Assembly: GCF_007751715.1 (NCBI RefSeq)
Contig: NZ_CP036292.1
Span: 5,215,339 to 5,279,338, forward strand
Source: Rosistilla oblonga
Lineage (GTDB): Bacteria; Planctomycetota; Planctomycetia; Pirellulales; Pirellulaceae
Direction: 5' to 3'
Length of the DNA stretch: 64,000 bases
Shown: positions 20,157 through 29,399 of the stretch, piece after piece
Layout: every line of letters begins with the position of its first letter
Numbering within the stretch: position 1 is the first letter of the stretch
Made by a program: the position numbers and the translations under genes
Notes under the pieces: model-generated
The model's database searches: none
What the model was told of the DNA's origin: nothing
Seen by the model: the letters and a program-made list of their open reading frames with translations, nothing else

Positions 20157-20695
20157 GATACGGCCTCCAGTTCTTCGACAACGATGTTGCGATTGGTATA
20201 GATATCGATATCCGCGGCGATCTCCATCGATCGGCGAACGATCTCTGCCGCCGACAGATCCGAATGAGCCAACAATGCGCGAGCGGCTGCGATTGCGTAG
20301 TGCCCTCCCGAACCGATCCCGATCACGCCGTCGGTCGGTTGGATCACGTCGCCGGTGCCGCTGATCAACAGCGAATGTTTTCCGTCGGCGACCGCCAACA
20401 AAGCCTCTAACCGACGCAGCGCCCGATCCATCCGCCAGTCCTTGGCCAGTTCGGTCGCCGCGCGTGGCACGTTGGCGGGATAGTCCCGCATCTTCTCTTC
20501 AAAGCGTTCCAACAGAGCAAAGGCATCCGCCGCACCGCCGGCGAAGCCACATAAGACGCGGCCTTCGTTCAACCGCCGCACCTTACAGGCATCCGACTTC
20601 ATCACCGTCGTGCCTAAAGTTACTTGCCCATCGCCCCCCATCGCGACTTTGTTGCCTCGACGGACCGATAGGATCGTGGTTGCGTGGAGTTCCAT
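20153..20695 (-). CDS. hslV: HslV, proteolytic subunit of the HslVU protease
   Basis: 180 aa threonine peptidase. The ATG at 20695 ([11 protein letters not shown]) is chosen over longer in-frame starts. E. coli HslV begins MTTI, so the catalytic Thr here should be T6, exposed by removing MELHA, a slightly longer propeptide than usual. Other hallmarks: [68 protein letters not shown]. It overlaps hslU by four bases. The HslVU complex degrades misfolded proteins in the cytosol. Confidence 0.97.
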   Translation of the reverse strand: MELHATTILSVRRGNKVAMGGDGQVTLGTTVMKSDACKVRRLNEGRVLCGFAGGAADAFALLERFEEKMRDYPANVPRAATELAKDWRMDRALRRLEALLAVADGKHSLLISGTGDVIQPTDGVIGIGSGGHYAIAAARALLAHSDLSAAEIVRRSMEIAADIDIYTNRNIVVEELEAVS

Positions 20696-20799
20696 GAGTG
20701 ACGATTCGCTATCCGAGGGTGTTGTGATTTGCTTGCGACACGTATCCATTGTCGCAGTCGATGCCGTGGCTGGCCAGGCGCACTGTGCACCGCATCCTC

Positions 20800-20826
20800 G
20801 GTGCCAGCACTCGCCGTGCTGACACC
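20800..20826 (-). terminator. Hairpin downstream of leuB
   Basis: GGTGCCAGCAC, loop TCGCC, GTGCTGACACC: an 11-bp stem with one mismatch, 26 bases after the leuB stop in its direction. No T run follows on the minus strand, so terminator function is inferred. Confidence 0.4.
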
Positions 20827-20851
20827 ATAAAAATCGCGTCGATCCGGCGGC

Positions 20852-21922
20852 TTACGCCAGAACTTTGAGGACTTCGTCGCCCATCGCTTCGGTGCCGATC
20901 GAAGCTTCGCCCGCGGCGATATCAGGAGTCCGATGCCCCGCAGCCAAAACCTTGCGAACCGCAGCTTCGATCGCCGCGGCTTCGTCTTCCAGTTTCAGCG
21001 AGTAACGCAGCAACATCGCACAGGCGAGGATCGTGGCCAATGGATTTGCGATTCCCTTGCCGGCGATGTCGGGAGCCGATCCGTGGATCGGTTCGTACAG
21101 GCCAGGTCCATCCGCACCGATCGATGCCGATGGCAACATGCCCAGCGATCCTGGCAGCATCGAAGCTTCGTCGGTCAAGATATCACCAAACATGTTGCTG
21201 GTGACGACAACGTCGAAGTCCTTCGGACGGCTGATCAAATGCATCGCCATCGCATCGACCAAAACGACATCGTACTTCACGTCGGGGAACTCTTCGCGGA
21301 CAACGCGCTCGGCAACTTGACGCCACAGACGACTCGGCTCCAACACGTTGGCTTTGTCGACGCTTGTCAAACGACCATCGCGACCGCGAGCGGCTTCCGC
21401 AGCGAGGCGGACGACGCGTTCGACTTCAGGGACGCTGTAGACCATCGTCGCCATCGCATGTTCGACGCCATCGATCGTTTCGCGGCCGGAGGGGCCAAAG
21501 TAGATTCCGCCGGTCAGTTCGCGGAAGAACAGGATGTCGGTCCCTTCGACGATCTCGCGACGCAGCGGCGAAGCGCCAACCAATTCGGGAAACGTTTGGA
21601 TCGGACGCAGGTTCGCGAACAACCCCAATTCTTTGCGGATCTTCAACAACCCAACCTCGGGCCGCGTCTTAGCCGATGGATCGTCCCACTTCGGTCCGCC
21701 GACGGCTCCCAACAAAACCGCGTCCGACGCGAGGCAGGCGTCGATCGTCGGCTGGGGCAGCGGGTCGCCGGTCTGATCGATAGCGATTCCGCCGATCAGG
21801 CAGGATTGATAGGTGAACTGGTGATTGAATTTTGTCGCGATCGCATCGAGAACGCGTTGGCCTTGCAGAACGATTTCGGGACCAATGCCGTCACCTGGCA
21901 ACAGAACAATGTTGGCTTTCAA
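20852..21922 (-). CDS. leuB: 3-isopropylmalate dehydrogenase
   Basis: 356 aa. It oxidises and decarboxylates 3-isopropylmalate with NAD in leucine synthesis. The TTG at 21922 (reads [15 protein letters not shown]) is favoured because it gives the normal family N-terminus and length; another TTG at 21979 stays in frame. Motifs: [22 protein letters not shown], substrate Arg residues in [29 protein letters not shown], the [12 protein letters not shown] catalytic segment, [14 protein letters not shown], and NAD-binding [19 protein letters not shown]. No leuA, leuC or leuD is nearby. Confidence 0.96.
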   Translation of the reverse strand: MKANIVLLPGDGIGPEIVLQGQRVLDAIATKFNHQFTYQSCLIGGIAIDQTGDPLPQPTIDACLASDAVLLGAVGGPKWDDPSAKTRPEVGLLKIRKELGLFANLRPIQTFPELVGASPLRREIVEGTDILFFRELTGGIYFGPSGRETIDGVEHAMATMVYSVPEVERVVRLAAEAARGRDGRLTSVDKANVLEPSRLWRQVAERVVREEFPDVKYDVVLVDAMAMHLISRPKDFDVVVTSNMFGDILTDEASMLPGSLGMLPSASIGADGPGLYEPIHGSAPDIAGKGIANPLATILACAMLLRYSLKLEDEAAAIEAAVRKVLAAGHRTPDIAAGEASIGTEAMGDEVLKVLA

Positions 21923-22226
21923 GACAATTCGCTTTCGGTTTGAAGGGGGCGGGGAGTTTTGATTCGGTTGGGCTAGCAATCTTAGCGTCTATCGCTGGAA
22001 TTCCGAAGCCCCGCAGCCATCTGTTCAAGGGAAAGTCGGTTCATAGAGGTAGCGATTCCTCCCTACAATCCGAGACCCTCGAGCCGCTGGCGTCGCAAAA
22101 AGTGGAAACCTTTTAAATAAAGAACCGTTTGTTGGAACGAGCAGCTCGAATTTGGTAACATCAGCTACCCCATCCGGGTCGTTTTGGCACTGCCAACCAC
22201 CTACCTGCCCCACGGAACGAATAGCC
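21923..22226. other. Divergent promoter region leuB / DUF1501
   Basis: About 300 bases between divergent starts. A -10-like TACAAT lies at 22064-22069 on the + strand with only a weak -35. No hairpin or T-box-like leader was recognised for leuB. Confidence 0.35.
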
Positions 22227-23579
22227 ATGTTGTCGATCCACTCTGCGGCCAAGAAAGCGACTCAATTGTGCGACGGCATCTCGCGGCGAGAGGTCTTGAA
22301 AATCGGAGCCCTCGGGATGGGCGGGCTGACATTGCCGCAACTGCTGCAAGCCGAAGCTGCCGCGGGAATTCGCGGATCGCAAAAATCGATCATCATGATC
22401 TACATGGTCGGCGCGCCGCCGCACCAAGATATGTACGACCTGAAGATGGATGCGCCGTCGGAAATCCGAGGTGAATCGCGGCCGATGGCGACTAACGTGC
22501 CGGGGATCCAGATCAGCGAACTGATGCCGGGGATCGCCAAGATCATGGACAAGTGCGTTCCGCTGCGAAGCGTTTACGGTTCGCCCAACGGAGCTCACGA
22601 TTCGTTCATCTGCTACACCGGCCGACCGACTCAGAATCAACCTCCCGGCGGCTGGCCCTCGATCGGATCGACGATCTCTCAACTGCAAGGCCCTGCAGAT
22701 CCGTCGGTCCCGCCGTTTGTCGGCCTCTCCCCCGACGCGGGTCATCCTCCCTACGGATCGCCCGGCCTGCCCGGATTCCTAGGCGTCGGCAACGCAGCCT
22801 TCCGCCCCTCCGGACCAGCTGAGAAATCGATGGTCCTTTCGGATATCACGTTGGACCGGATGAACGACCGCAAGCAATTGCTGCAGTCGTTCGATCGCTT
22901 CCGCCGCGATGCCGATGCGTCGCGGACGATGGAAGGGATCGATCAAATGTACGGCCAAGCGATGGACATCTTGTCCTCGGGACGATTAGCCGATGCGTTG
23001 GATCTTTCGAAAGAAGATCCCGCGACGCGCGAGCGGTACGGCAAGGGAAGCCCTGCCAAATATGGCGACGGTGCGCCGCGGAACCTCGAACATTTCTTGA
23101 TGGCTCGCCGTTTGGTCGAAGCGGGAGCCCGCGTGGTCACGCTGAACTTCGGCCGCTGGGATTTTCACAGCCGCAACTTCAGCGAGCTGCGCGACACCCA
23201 TCTGCCATGGTTCGACCAAGGACTTTCCGCTCTGATCGAAGACCTGCACGATCGCGGCATGGCCGACGATGTCTCGGTCGTCGCTTGGGGCGAGTTCGGC
23301 CGGACGCCGAAGATCAACAAAGATGGCGGGCGCGATCACTGGCCGCGCGTCGGCGGTGGATTGTTAGCTGGCGGCGGCATGAAGACCGGGCAAGTGATCG
23401 GATCGACCGACCGCTTGGGAGGCGAGATCGATTCGCGACCGATCCACTTCGGCGAGGTTCACGCGACGCTGTATCAGAACATGGGGATCAACCCACACAG
23501 CACGATGGTTCGCGATTTCGCGGGCCGTCCGCACTTCCTGGTCGACAACCATCCGGCGATGCCCGAATTGATCGGTTAA
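22227..23579 (+). CDS. Tat-exported DUF1501 family protein
   Basis: 450 aa from the ATG at 22227. A Tat-like signal with SRREVLKIGALGMGG is at ~19-34. The body is the DUF1501 family, which has an alkaline-phosphatase/sulfatase-like fold: IMIYMVGAPPHQDMYDLK near the start of the domain, YGSPNGAHDSFICYTG, and a C-terminal DVSVVAWGEFGRTPKIN...GRDHWPR block that in the family holds metal-site residues. The family is greatly expanded in planctomycetes and usually paired with DUF1549/DUF1553 cytochrome-like genes; this copy is solitary. Enzymatic activity is unproven. Confidence 0.93.
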   Translation: MLSIHSAAKKATQLCDGISRREVLKIGALGMGGLTLPQLLQAEAAAGIRGSQKSIIMIYMVGAPPHQDMYDLKMDAPSEIRGESRPMATNVPGIQISELMPGIAKIMDKCVPLRSVYGSPNGAHDSFICYTGRPTQNQPPGGWPSIGSTISQLQGPADPSVPPFVGLSPDAGHPPYGSPGLPGFLGVGNAAFRPSGPAEKSMVLSDITLDRMNDRKQLLQSFDRFRRDADASRTMEGIDQMYGQAMDILSSGRLADALDLSKEDPATRERYGKGSPAKYGDGAPRNLEHFLMARRLVEAGARVVTLNFGRWDFHSRNFSELRDTHLPWFDQGLSALIEDLHDRGMADDVSVVAWGEFGRTPKINKDGGRDHWPRVGGGLLAGGGMKTGQVIGSTDRLGGEIDSRPIHFGEVHATLYQNMGINPHSTMVRDFAGRPHFLVDNHPAMPELIG

Positions 23580-23618
23580 CCGCCACGCTGCCGCGATGGG
23601 CAGCGGAGACCGGACAGT

Positions 23619-25136
23619 TTATTGAGCCGCCTGCTGGTAGATCTCCAGCGTCTTGAGCATGTCCTCTTTGAACTTGCTGGGCATCTTAGTCGCTTTGACC
23701 TGCCACTCGATCGCCTCGGCCACATCTCCACGTTCGAAGTGGACCCGAGCGACTGTGTCCAGTGCGATCGGAGCCTTTTCATTTGTCAGTTCGACCGATC
23801 GGACAGCAGCTTTCAGCGCCAGATCGAGGTCGCGGTCATCCCCCTTGGTTTCCGCAGCGATCAACCAAGCCAGCTGAGCCAGCATGTTTGGATCGTCCCA
23901 CTGACGCTGGACCAATTTGTCGATCACCGGATAGGTTTCCGAAAACATCTTGGCTTCGCGGAGTACTTCCAGCTTGATCATCAACGGTTCGTTTCGCTCG
24001 GGAAACTCAGTCGCCATCGCATCGAGAGCAGCGATCGCCGAGGCGTAGTCTTTGTCCTTGATCCATCCGCCCATGCGAGACCGCAGCGCCCCGAAAGCCA
24101 ATTCGTAGCGTTTCGCCTTGTCTCGCGCGGTCCGCGCCGCAGCAACATCCCAATCACCTTCGAGGATCGCCGCCAGAGGGCGATCGATCTGAGCGGGATG
24201 CCCGATCCACTGAACGATTCCATCGCGGCCAACGATAAACGCACACGGAATCCCTCGCTCACCCGCGGCTTGCATGTAGCGCAGCTTAGTCGTTTTGTTA
24301 CTGTCCGCGGCGATTGTGTATTGCAGAACGTCGCCCCAAGTTTTCCCCGGCGAAGCTTCGGCCTCGAAGAAGCTGGCGATCTTCGCTGCTGGTTCGTCGC
24401 TGACGCCGATGAACTGCACCTGGTCGCCCAACTGCTGCTGCAACTGGCTCAAGTGCGGCATGTTCACCTTGCAGGGACCACACCATGTCGCCCAAAACTC
24501 GACGACGTAGACTTTGGAATCCTCAAAGCTGCCAACTTCCGGGCCCTTGAACCAGGTATCGATCTCCAATTCCGGCGCGCGGTCGCCGATCGTTAACGAA
24601 CCTGTATTGGCGGGAGCCGCAAACGACGGCGGCTCAGCAGCAGGCGGTTTAACAGCCACCGTCGGCTTCGCGACAGGTGCTGGCTTGGCAGCCGGCGCGG
24701 GCTTCGTCGCCGCCGGAGGCTTGATCGCAAGCGGCGGCTCAATGGTCGCGGGAGCCTGCGTCTCGGCAGGCGGAACGTTCAGTGCAGCTGGCTTGAGCGC
24801 GACGGTAGCTGCTGGAGCCGCCGGACTCAGAGCTGCCGGGGCGGGGCTGGAAGCCGGGCGGACCGATGCTGCGGGAGCGGGCGACTTGGGGCCCGATGCG
24901 GGACGCTGCGATTCGCGCGGTGCTAGCTGCACGTCGTAGGAATCGATCTGCCCCGGAGTCATCTCTCCGACAGCGACATCGGGAACAGCGATCTCCGCCA
25001 ACTTGCTCGACGACGCCAAACCGTCGGTCTCATAGCTCGCCTTCTCCAACGCCGATCGACTCGGCCCACCGCAACCAACGGCTAAAAACGGGAGCACCAT
25101 CAACAGCCGGCAATGACGGGGACGAAGAGTCAACAT
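23619..25136 (-). CDS. TlpA-like thioredoxin lipoprotein with Ala/Pro linker
   Basis: 505 aa. The start at 25136 gives a signal ending LAVGC with Cys22, a probable lipoprotein. Residues ~70-180 are a low-complexity Ala/Pro/Lys linker with repeats of the form PAPAAKPAP. A thioredoxin/AhpC-TSA domain follows: GDRAPELEIDTWFKG, then FWATWCGPCKVNMPHL with the redox pair CGPC, and CAFIVGRDGIVQWIGH. The last ~150 residues are helical and TPR-like. TlpA proteins reduce disulfides outside the cytoplasm, often for cytochrome c assembly. It is convergent with the DUF1501 gene, with a 39-base gap. Confidence 0.88.
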   Translation of the reverse strand: MLTLRPRHCRLLMVLPFLAVGCGGPSRSALEKASYETDGLASSSKLAEIAVPDVAVGEMTPGQIDSYDVQLAPRESQRPASGPKSPAPAASVRPASSPAPAALSPAAPAATVALKPAALNVPPAETQAPATIEPPLAIKPPAATKPAPAAKPAPVAKPTVAVKPPAAEPPSFAAPANTGSLTIGDRAPELEIDTWFKGPEVGSFEDSKVYVVEFWATWCGPCKVNMPHLSQLQQQLGDQVQFIGVSDEPAAKIASFFEAEASPGKTWGDVLQYTIAADSNKTTKLRYMQAAGERGIPCAFIVGRDGIVQWIGHPAQIDRPLAAILEGDWDVAAARTARDKAKRYELAFGALRSRMGGWIKDKDYASAIAALDAMATEFPERNEPLMIKLEVLREAKMFSETYPVIDKLVQRQWDDPNMLAQLAWLIAAETKGDDRDLDLALKAAVRSVELTNEKAPIALDTVARVHFERGDVAEAIEWQVKATKMPSKFKEDMLKTLEIYQQAAQ

Positions 25137-25183
25137 TTTCTGTAGCTCTCGAGTAGGCGAGGATCTGAAAGATTCTGAAATGC

Positions 25184-25233
25184 AAAAAGCGTGACCGATA
25201 ACACCAATTTTCATCGGCAATCGGGTCACGCTT
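25184..25233 (-). terminator. Intrinsic terminator of the gene at 25332-27029
   Basis: Read on the minus strand: AAGCGTGACC (from 25233), a 27-base loop with an inner GCCGAT/ATCGG pairing, then GGTCACGCTT followed by TTTG, giving a five-T run. The 10-bp stem is perfect (25187-25196 with 25224-25233). It lies ~100 bases after the stop at 25332 and ~50 bases before the TlpA-like start, so it separates two same-strand genes. Confidence 0.75.
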
Positions 25234-25331
25234 GGTCAGAAGTTGCAGCTCGGGCTGTGGCGATTTTAACAATCCGGCGACTTGGAAAGATCAAAGTCGC
25301 CCTAGCTTAACACACCATCTTCGCTAGCACA

Positions 25332-27029
25332 TTAAAATTCGGGACGTCCTTTGCCCGCTTGCGCCGCCGCGCCGATGACTTGCAAAACGCCATCGTCGAT
25401 CGAAAATCGCAAGCGTTGCCCGTTGGGTTCGATCGGCTGAACGATCCGAACCTTGTCGTGCTCGGGATTGTTTTGCATCGTCTTGAGCAGCATATCGGTG
25501 ATCGAATTTTCGCTGACCCAATAAGCATATTGCAGTGCGGGCAGCAGCGAGATCGTTGCTTGCGAGAGAGCCTGCGATTGGTTCGCATCGGCATTGGCCG
25601 ATCCGTCAATTGTCTCTTTCAGCAACCCATCGATATCTTTTCCAGCACCGATGTAGATCCGGTCTTCGCTGGTTGCGATCAACAACGGAATCGAAGAGCC
25701 GAACATTTTGCTCAGTTCATTGTTTCCCGCCGGCAGATCGACCGTGCCGTGATGCAATGTCAGGCCGGCGTAACTGCCGTCGTTGAATTTAAACTGCGGC
25801 GCGTCGGGGTTTCCATCGAATTCAGCCAGGATGTCCTTGGCCAGTTGTTCGATCTTCTTGCCTTCAGTCACCGCGCCGCCGACGAGCACGCGCAGTTCGT
25901 TCTGGTCGGTCATCACGACGGCACCGCCATTCAGCTTGCCCATCTTTACGTTTGCGGTCAGCAATTCTTTGGCGCGCGGCAGGTAGGCGTCGATCTTAGC
26001 ATTGTCGCTATCGGACAACTCGACGTATTGGCCGATCACGGTCCGCAACTGCTTCAGCGATTGATCGATCGACTGCAGCGAGACCTCTTGTTCCTGAGAT
26101 CCCATCGTGGCCGCGGCGTGCGTGTAAGCGGTTGCGGTCGGACGAATCAAACCGGCGAACTCCGTGGGAACCGACTTGCGATCGTTGTACATCTGTGCCA
26201 GCGAAGAACCTTCGAGCGCGGTTCCAGAGGCATCGACGGAGATTTGATTGCTTTCGGCATCGATCGAGATTCCGACCGTGATGTATTCCGAATCGCGCAT
26301 CAACAGTTCCATCTGCTTGATGACAGCTTCGTTAGGTGGTGCGGGTTGGGCGTTCCCCTCTCCACGTTCCTGCATCCGTTTGACAGCGTCATCGAACGCT
26401 TGACGCATTTGAGCGACTAAGCCCATCCGCATCGGTTCGGGAATTTGTTGCAGGTTGGCACGGATTCCGATGTCGTGATCCAGGTGCATATCCTGCAGCA
26501 GCGACTTCGGATCAGCGGGCAAATCGGCGAGCGCGGCGCGGTCGTTAGCGACGTACGCCCAGTCACCTTGATCGCGGATGTAGATCAAGTTCGGGCCGGC
26601 TTGCATGACCATCGTGCCATCGTCCAACGAATCGGCGGGGCCAAACTGAGGCTCCAACCGCTTCAGAACGGCTTTGACGTCGGAGATCGCGAGGAACAAC
26701 ATCGGTGCAGGAACGCCATCGATCATTCGCACGATCACACCCAGCGGTTGGGACCGATCGATCCCCTGGCTGTAAGCGCCGACGTAGATGTTCAGCATCG
26801 CGCCAGCTTGTGGCATCCCCGAGATCGTCGAGAGATGGTTCACGTCGCGCAACAAGCCATCGAGACTGGCCAACGAGACGACGACAACCGGTTCCTCGCT
26901 GACTCCGCCTTGTCCCGGATCGGTTTGCGGAGCAACGGCGTCAGCCGACGCCACGGCGACTACCGACAACAGACCGACCAGGATCGTCCGGCGAGCGCAC
27001 CCGATCCCGTGATTAAAGAGGCTGAACAT
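25332..27029 (-). CDS. Secreted protein of unknown function
   Basis: 565 aa. The ATG at 27029 has AAGGA nine bases upstream and gives a signal peptide (~12-33, ending ASADA). The mature protein is acidic and resembles large planctomycete exported proteins: VVVVSLASLDGLLRDVNHLS at the start, GAYSQGIDRSQPLG, and later TSEDRIYIGAGKDIDGLLKE with MLLKTMQNNPEHDKV near the end. The pattern of repeated beta-rich units with PADP/DQGDWAYVAND suggests a domain pair, but no named domain is recognised. It ends in a strong intrinsic terminator. Confidence 0.82.
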   Translation of the reverse strand: MFSLFNHGIGCARRTILVGLLSVVAVASADAVAPQTDPGQGGVSEEPVVVVSLASLDGLLRDVNHLSTISGMPQAGAMLNIYVGAYSQGIDRSQPLGVIVRMIDGVPAPMLFLAISDVKAVLKRLEPQFGPADSLDDGTMVMQAGPNLIYIRDQGDWAYVANDRAALADLPADPKSLLQDMHLDHDIGIRANLQQIPEPMRMGLVAQMRQAFDDAVKRMQERGEGNAQPAPPNEAVIKQMELLMRDSEYITVGISIDAESNQISVDASGTALEGSSLAQMYNDRKSVPTEFAGLIRPTATAYTHAAATMGSQEQEVSLQSIDQSLKQLRTVIGQYVELSDSDNAKIDAYLPRAKELLTANVKMGKLNGGAVVMTDQNELRVLVGGAVTEGKKIEQLAKDILAEFDGNPDAPQFKFNDGSYAGLTLHHGTVDLPAGNNELSKMFGSSIPLLIATSEDRIYIGAGKDIDGLLKETIDGSANADANQSQALSQATISLLPALQYAYWVSENSITDMLLKTMQNNPEHDKVRIVQPIEPNGQRLRFSIDDGVLQVIGAAAQAGKGRPEF

Positions 27030-27140
27030 CAATCTTATGTCCTTCACAAAATAAACTTCGAAGCAAGACTTCGGGGAACCTGCGCAGGCCAACCGTGGCC
27101 GCTTAGGGTGATATCCCCAGCAACGCAAATCGTCACACCA

Positions 27141-27197
27141 CCCCCAAACGCCAGACGATCGGCAAACCGTGGCCGATTGCCAGTTGGCGTTTGGGGG
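27141..27197. repeat. Long perfect inverted repeat between infA and 25332-27029 gene
   Basis: Arms CCCCCAAACGCCA (27141-27153) and TGGCGTTTGGGGG (27185-27197), 13 bp perfect, with an inner 6-bp stem ATCGGC/GCCGAT (27158-27163, 27172-27177). It is 105 bases after the infA stop. No T tract follows on either strand, so it may be a structured repeat, a 3' stabiliser or a Rho-type pause site. Confidence 0.55.
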
Positions 27198-27301
27198 AAG
27201 TGGGCGCAATCACAAACGACGGATGCGGATTTTCCAAGCGGTGGGCGGTGGGGAGGGGTTCGGGCGTCGCCTCCAGCGCCGCCGCGGAGGGGGGCCAGCG
27301 T

Positions 27302-27523
27302 TTAACGCTCGCGGTAGACGATTCTGCCCTTAGTCAGATCGTAAGGAGACAGCTCCACACGGACCTTGTCGCCCGGCACGATACGGATAAAGTGCTTTCG
27401 CATCCGTCCGGCGACGTGCGCAAGAACCTCGCTCCCAGTTTCCAGCTGAACGCGGAATCGCGTGTTTGCCAGGGCCTGAGTTACTGTACCTTCCACCTCA
27501 AATGCTTCTTCGTTCTTTGCCAT
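27302..27523 (-). CDS. infA: Translation initiation factor IF-1
   Basis: 73 aa, normal length (usually 71-73). The ATG at 27523 has GAGG three bases upstream. The single OB fold is complete: [21 protein letters not shown], the [22 protein letters not shown] strand-loop, [20 protein letters not shown] and the basic tail VYRER. IF-1 binds the 30S A site and helps IF-2/IF-3 select the start codon. It is not inside a ribosomal protein cluster here, as is common in planctomycetes. Confidence 0.98.
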   Translation of the reverse strand: MAKNEEAFEVEGTVTQALANTRFRVQLETGSEVLAHVAGRMRKHFIRIVPGDKVRVELSPYDLTKGRIVYRER

Positions 27524-27903
27524 AGACCTCTCAACAACCAAGCAGAACGTTTGCCTTGCAAGCCGCTCGCTCGTACTATTTCGATGATTCACAATGCGGC
27601 GGACGCCGCGGTATCGGATGGGTTTCTGCGTCGAGCTGATGATAAGCGCGACGCCAAATATTTGGTTTGTTCAGCATTTATATACCATCGACCCGGTTCC
27701 GGTCTACCGAAGCCGCCGTTTTGTTCGATATTGAATCCGACCAGCGGCCCGACTCAACGCCGCTGCAGCCAAAATCGCGGGGCTAGCATTCCCCTTGGCT
27801 ACATTCACCCGATCGAATGGACGACAACTAACTTTATCGCCGCTGGGACATTCCCAAGGCCGTTTCGAAACCACCCTCGACGCCCTACATACGAGTTCTT
27901 CGC
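27524..27903. other. Divergent region infA / small helical protein
   Basis: About 380 bases without a gene. On the minus strand a possible infA promoter is TAGACC (27701-27706), an 18-base spacer and TATAAA (27677-27682), ~150 bases from the start codon. Sequence around 27655-27690 is AT-rich compared with its surroundings. Confidence 0.35.
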
Positions 27904-28158
27904 ATGGCTGAACAACACAGCAGACATCAAGAAAAGATCATCAAAAATTATTACCGCAATCGCGACCAAATCGCGCTGCAGCGGTCTCAAGAACTTGTCA
28001 CCGAACTCTATCTGACGACCGGAAAGAAACGCGAACAGGTTTGGAAGAACCTGGCGGGACACTTAGAGAAACTCGGTCTACCCGCCGCTCAGATCACGCA
28101 CCTGCAGGAACAAGACGATCCCGCGGTGATCGCCGAAGTGATCCAGAAGTACGCCTAA
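27904..28158 (+). CDS. Small conserved-looking helical protein
   Basis: 84 aa, no signal peptide. It is almost entirely helical and charged, with two predicted helical hairpins: EKIIKNYYRNRDQIALQRSQ (~10-29) and QVWKNLAGHLEKLGLP (~45-60). No domain is recognised. The basic, Arg/Gln-rich helix could bind RNA or protein, but that is a guess. It is divergent from infA. The compact size, good codon use and clean start support a real gene. Confidence 0.7.
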   Translation: MAEQHSRHQEKIIKNYYRNRDQIALQRSQELVTELYLTTGKKREQVWKNLAGHLEKLGLPAAQITHLQEQDDPAVIAEVIQKYA

Positions 28159-28441
28159 CGCGAACCGCCACGCTGATTCGGAACCAACCGAAACCGAGCG
28201 ATCATCGAAGCGGCGAAGCACAACTGCGCCCCGTCGCTTCGCCCCTCATCAAAAGCAACTAAAACCGGGAAACGGCCCTCCGGCGAGTTTCCCGAGCAGC
28301 GACCGTACTGCGAATCCTCTCCATTGCGAGCTCCTTCGGCTCCTCCCTCCGCAGATTCCCACGCATCGTTGGAATCCGGTAGCGGCACTTGCTACGACAA
28401 AGGGGTTCGTTTGTATCCCTATTCGCCGTGAGGCAACGTCG

Positions 28442-28777
28442 ATGTCAACTGCCACGTTCGACCGCGAAACGCTTGCCCATTGGTACGCGGCGGAGCATCT
28501 GCAAACCGATCCGGGCATCGCCAAAGTCATCTACCTTCCTCAAGGTGCCGGGCCGCGTGAGATCCGGTTTCTCGAAATCAACACCTCCATCGATGAAGGC
28601 CCATCGAATCGCCCGCTGTTGCCTATCGACTTTGGTGTCGACACGGGACAACAGAGCGCTCACAAACTCTACGTCGTCGACCTCACGCCTCAGCAATGGG
28701 ACCAAGTGCTGAAGAAAGAAATAGCATTACCCGAGGGCTGGTCGTTGGATTCGAAAGAAGAGTTCCCATGTGAATGA
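28442..28777 (+). CDS. Partner protein of the HEPN-like gene, unknown
   Basis: 111 aa, acidic, cytosolic. Features: MSTATFDRETLAHWYAAEHL at the start, then VIYLPQGAGPREIRFLEINT, PLLPIDFGVDTG and the C-terminal WDQVLKKEIALPEGW. It overlaps the next gene by eight bases, so both are translated from one mRNA. It is not a MNT nucleotidyltransferase, the usual HEPN partner: no GSxxxG or DxD motif is seen. A small hairpin CGGGAAAC/GTTTCCCG (28266-28294) lies upstream. See findings for the module idea. Confidence 0.75.
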   Translation: MSTATFDRETLAHWYAAEHLQTDPGIAKVIYLPQGAGPREIRFLEINTSIDEGPSNRPLLPIDFGVDTGQQSAHKLYVVDLTPQQWDQVLKKEIALPEGWSLDSKEEFPCE

Positions 28778-29282
28778 GGCGCAGTCGCTTTGGTGGCAGC
28801 AGGCCAAGTCGGACCATGAAGTTTTCGAGCTTCTCCGCGGCGAAGGCGTACCTGCCTGCCACAGCCTGCACTATCTGCAAATGGCGACAGAGAAATTGGC
28901 GAAGGCATCGTTTTGGGCAAACAACGATCCCCCCGCAATGCGACACGTTGGCTTCGCACAGTTTCTCCGGCGATTCGGCAACACGCCTCGTCGTCATCGA
29001 AATCGAATCGCTCTGCTTTTTGGTTTCGGCCAATTCTCTGGCTTTCAAACATGGATTCGGTCGGCCATTCCACTCGCTCGCCAGATTGACCAGGTTTCGC
29101 CAGCAGTCATTCGCGACGGCCCAAACTCCGAATATCCCTGGCCACACGACGCTCCCATCGCTTGTCCTGCGCAATATCACTTTGCCGTTTGGGATGAATT
29201 AAAAAAGTCTCAGGGCCGCAAACTGATGCGTTTCACATCGACAGCAATCAAACGCTTCCCCGATTACGCGAGCGGCGGATAA
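28770..29282 (+). CDS. HEPN-domain-like protein
   Basis: 170 aa from a GTG at 28770, eight bases inside the previous gene. The N-terminal helix pair is typical of HEPN proteins: WWQQAKSDHEVFELL, then CHSLHYLQMATEKLAKASFW (helix-helix with conserved A-x3-KSD and HY-Q-A-EKL-KA). No clear R-x4-6-H RNase motif is found; the nearest is RRFGNTPRRH. The C-terminal part has WPHDAPIACPAQYHFAVWDEL. HEPN proteins are often RNases or toxin partners in nucleotidyltransferase, toxin-antitoxin or CRISPR-associated systems. Function here is unproven. Confidence 0.75.
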   Translation: MNEAQSLWWQQAKSDHEVFELLRGEGVPACHSLHYLQMATEKLAKASFWANNDPPAMRHVGFAQFLRRFGNTPRRHRNRIALLFGFGQFSGFQTWIRSAIPLARQIDQVSPAVIRDGPNSEYPWPHDAPIACPAQYHFAVWDELKKSQGRKLMRFTSTAIKRFPDYASGG

Positions 29283-29399
29283 CTCTCTGCGGGCGATCGC
29301 GAGACAAGTATTCATTTGGCTATCAGCTTCCGTCATAATAGCGGCAAGCCCTGGGCTCTCTTCTTCAGGCAACGACCTCTATTTTCGCAAAGGCACCTC

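Noticed and set aside
27191-28015. + strand open frame of 274 codons spanning infA
   Set aside because: It runs antisense through infA and overlaps the start of the small helical protein; no domain content.
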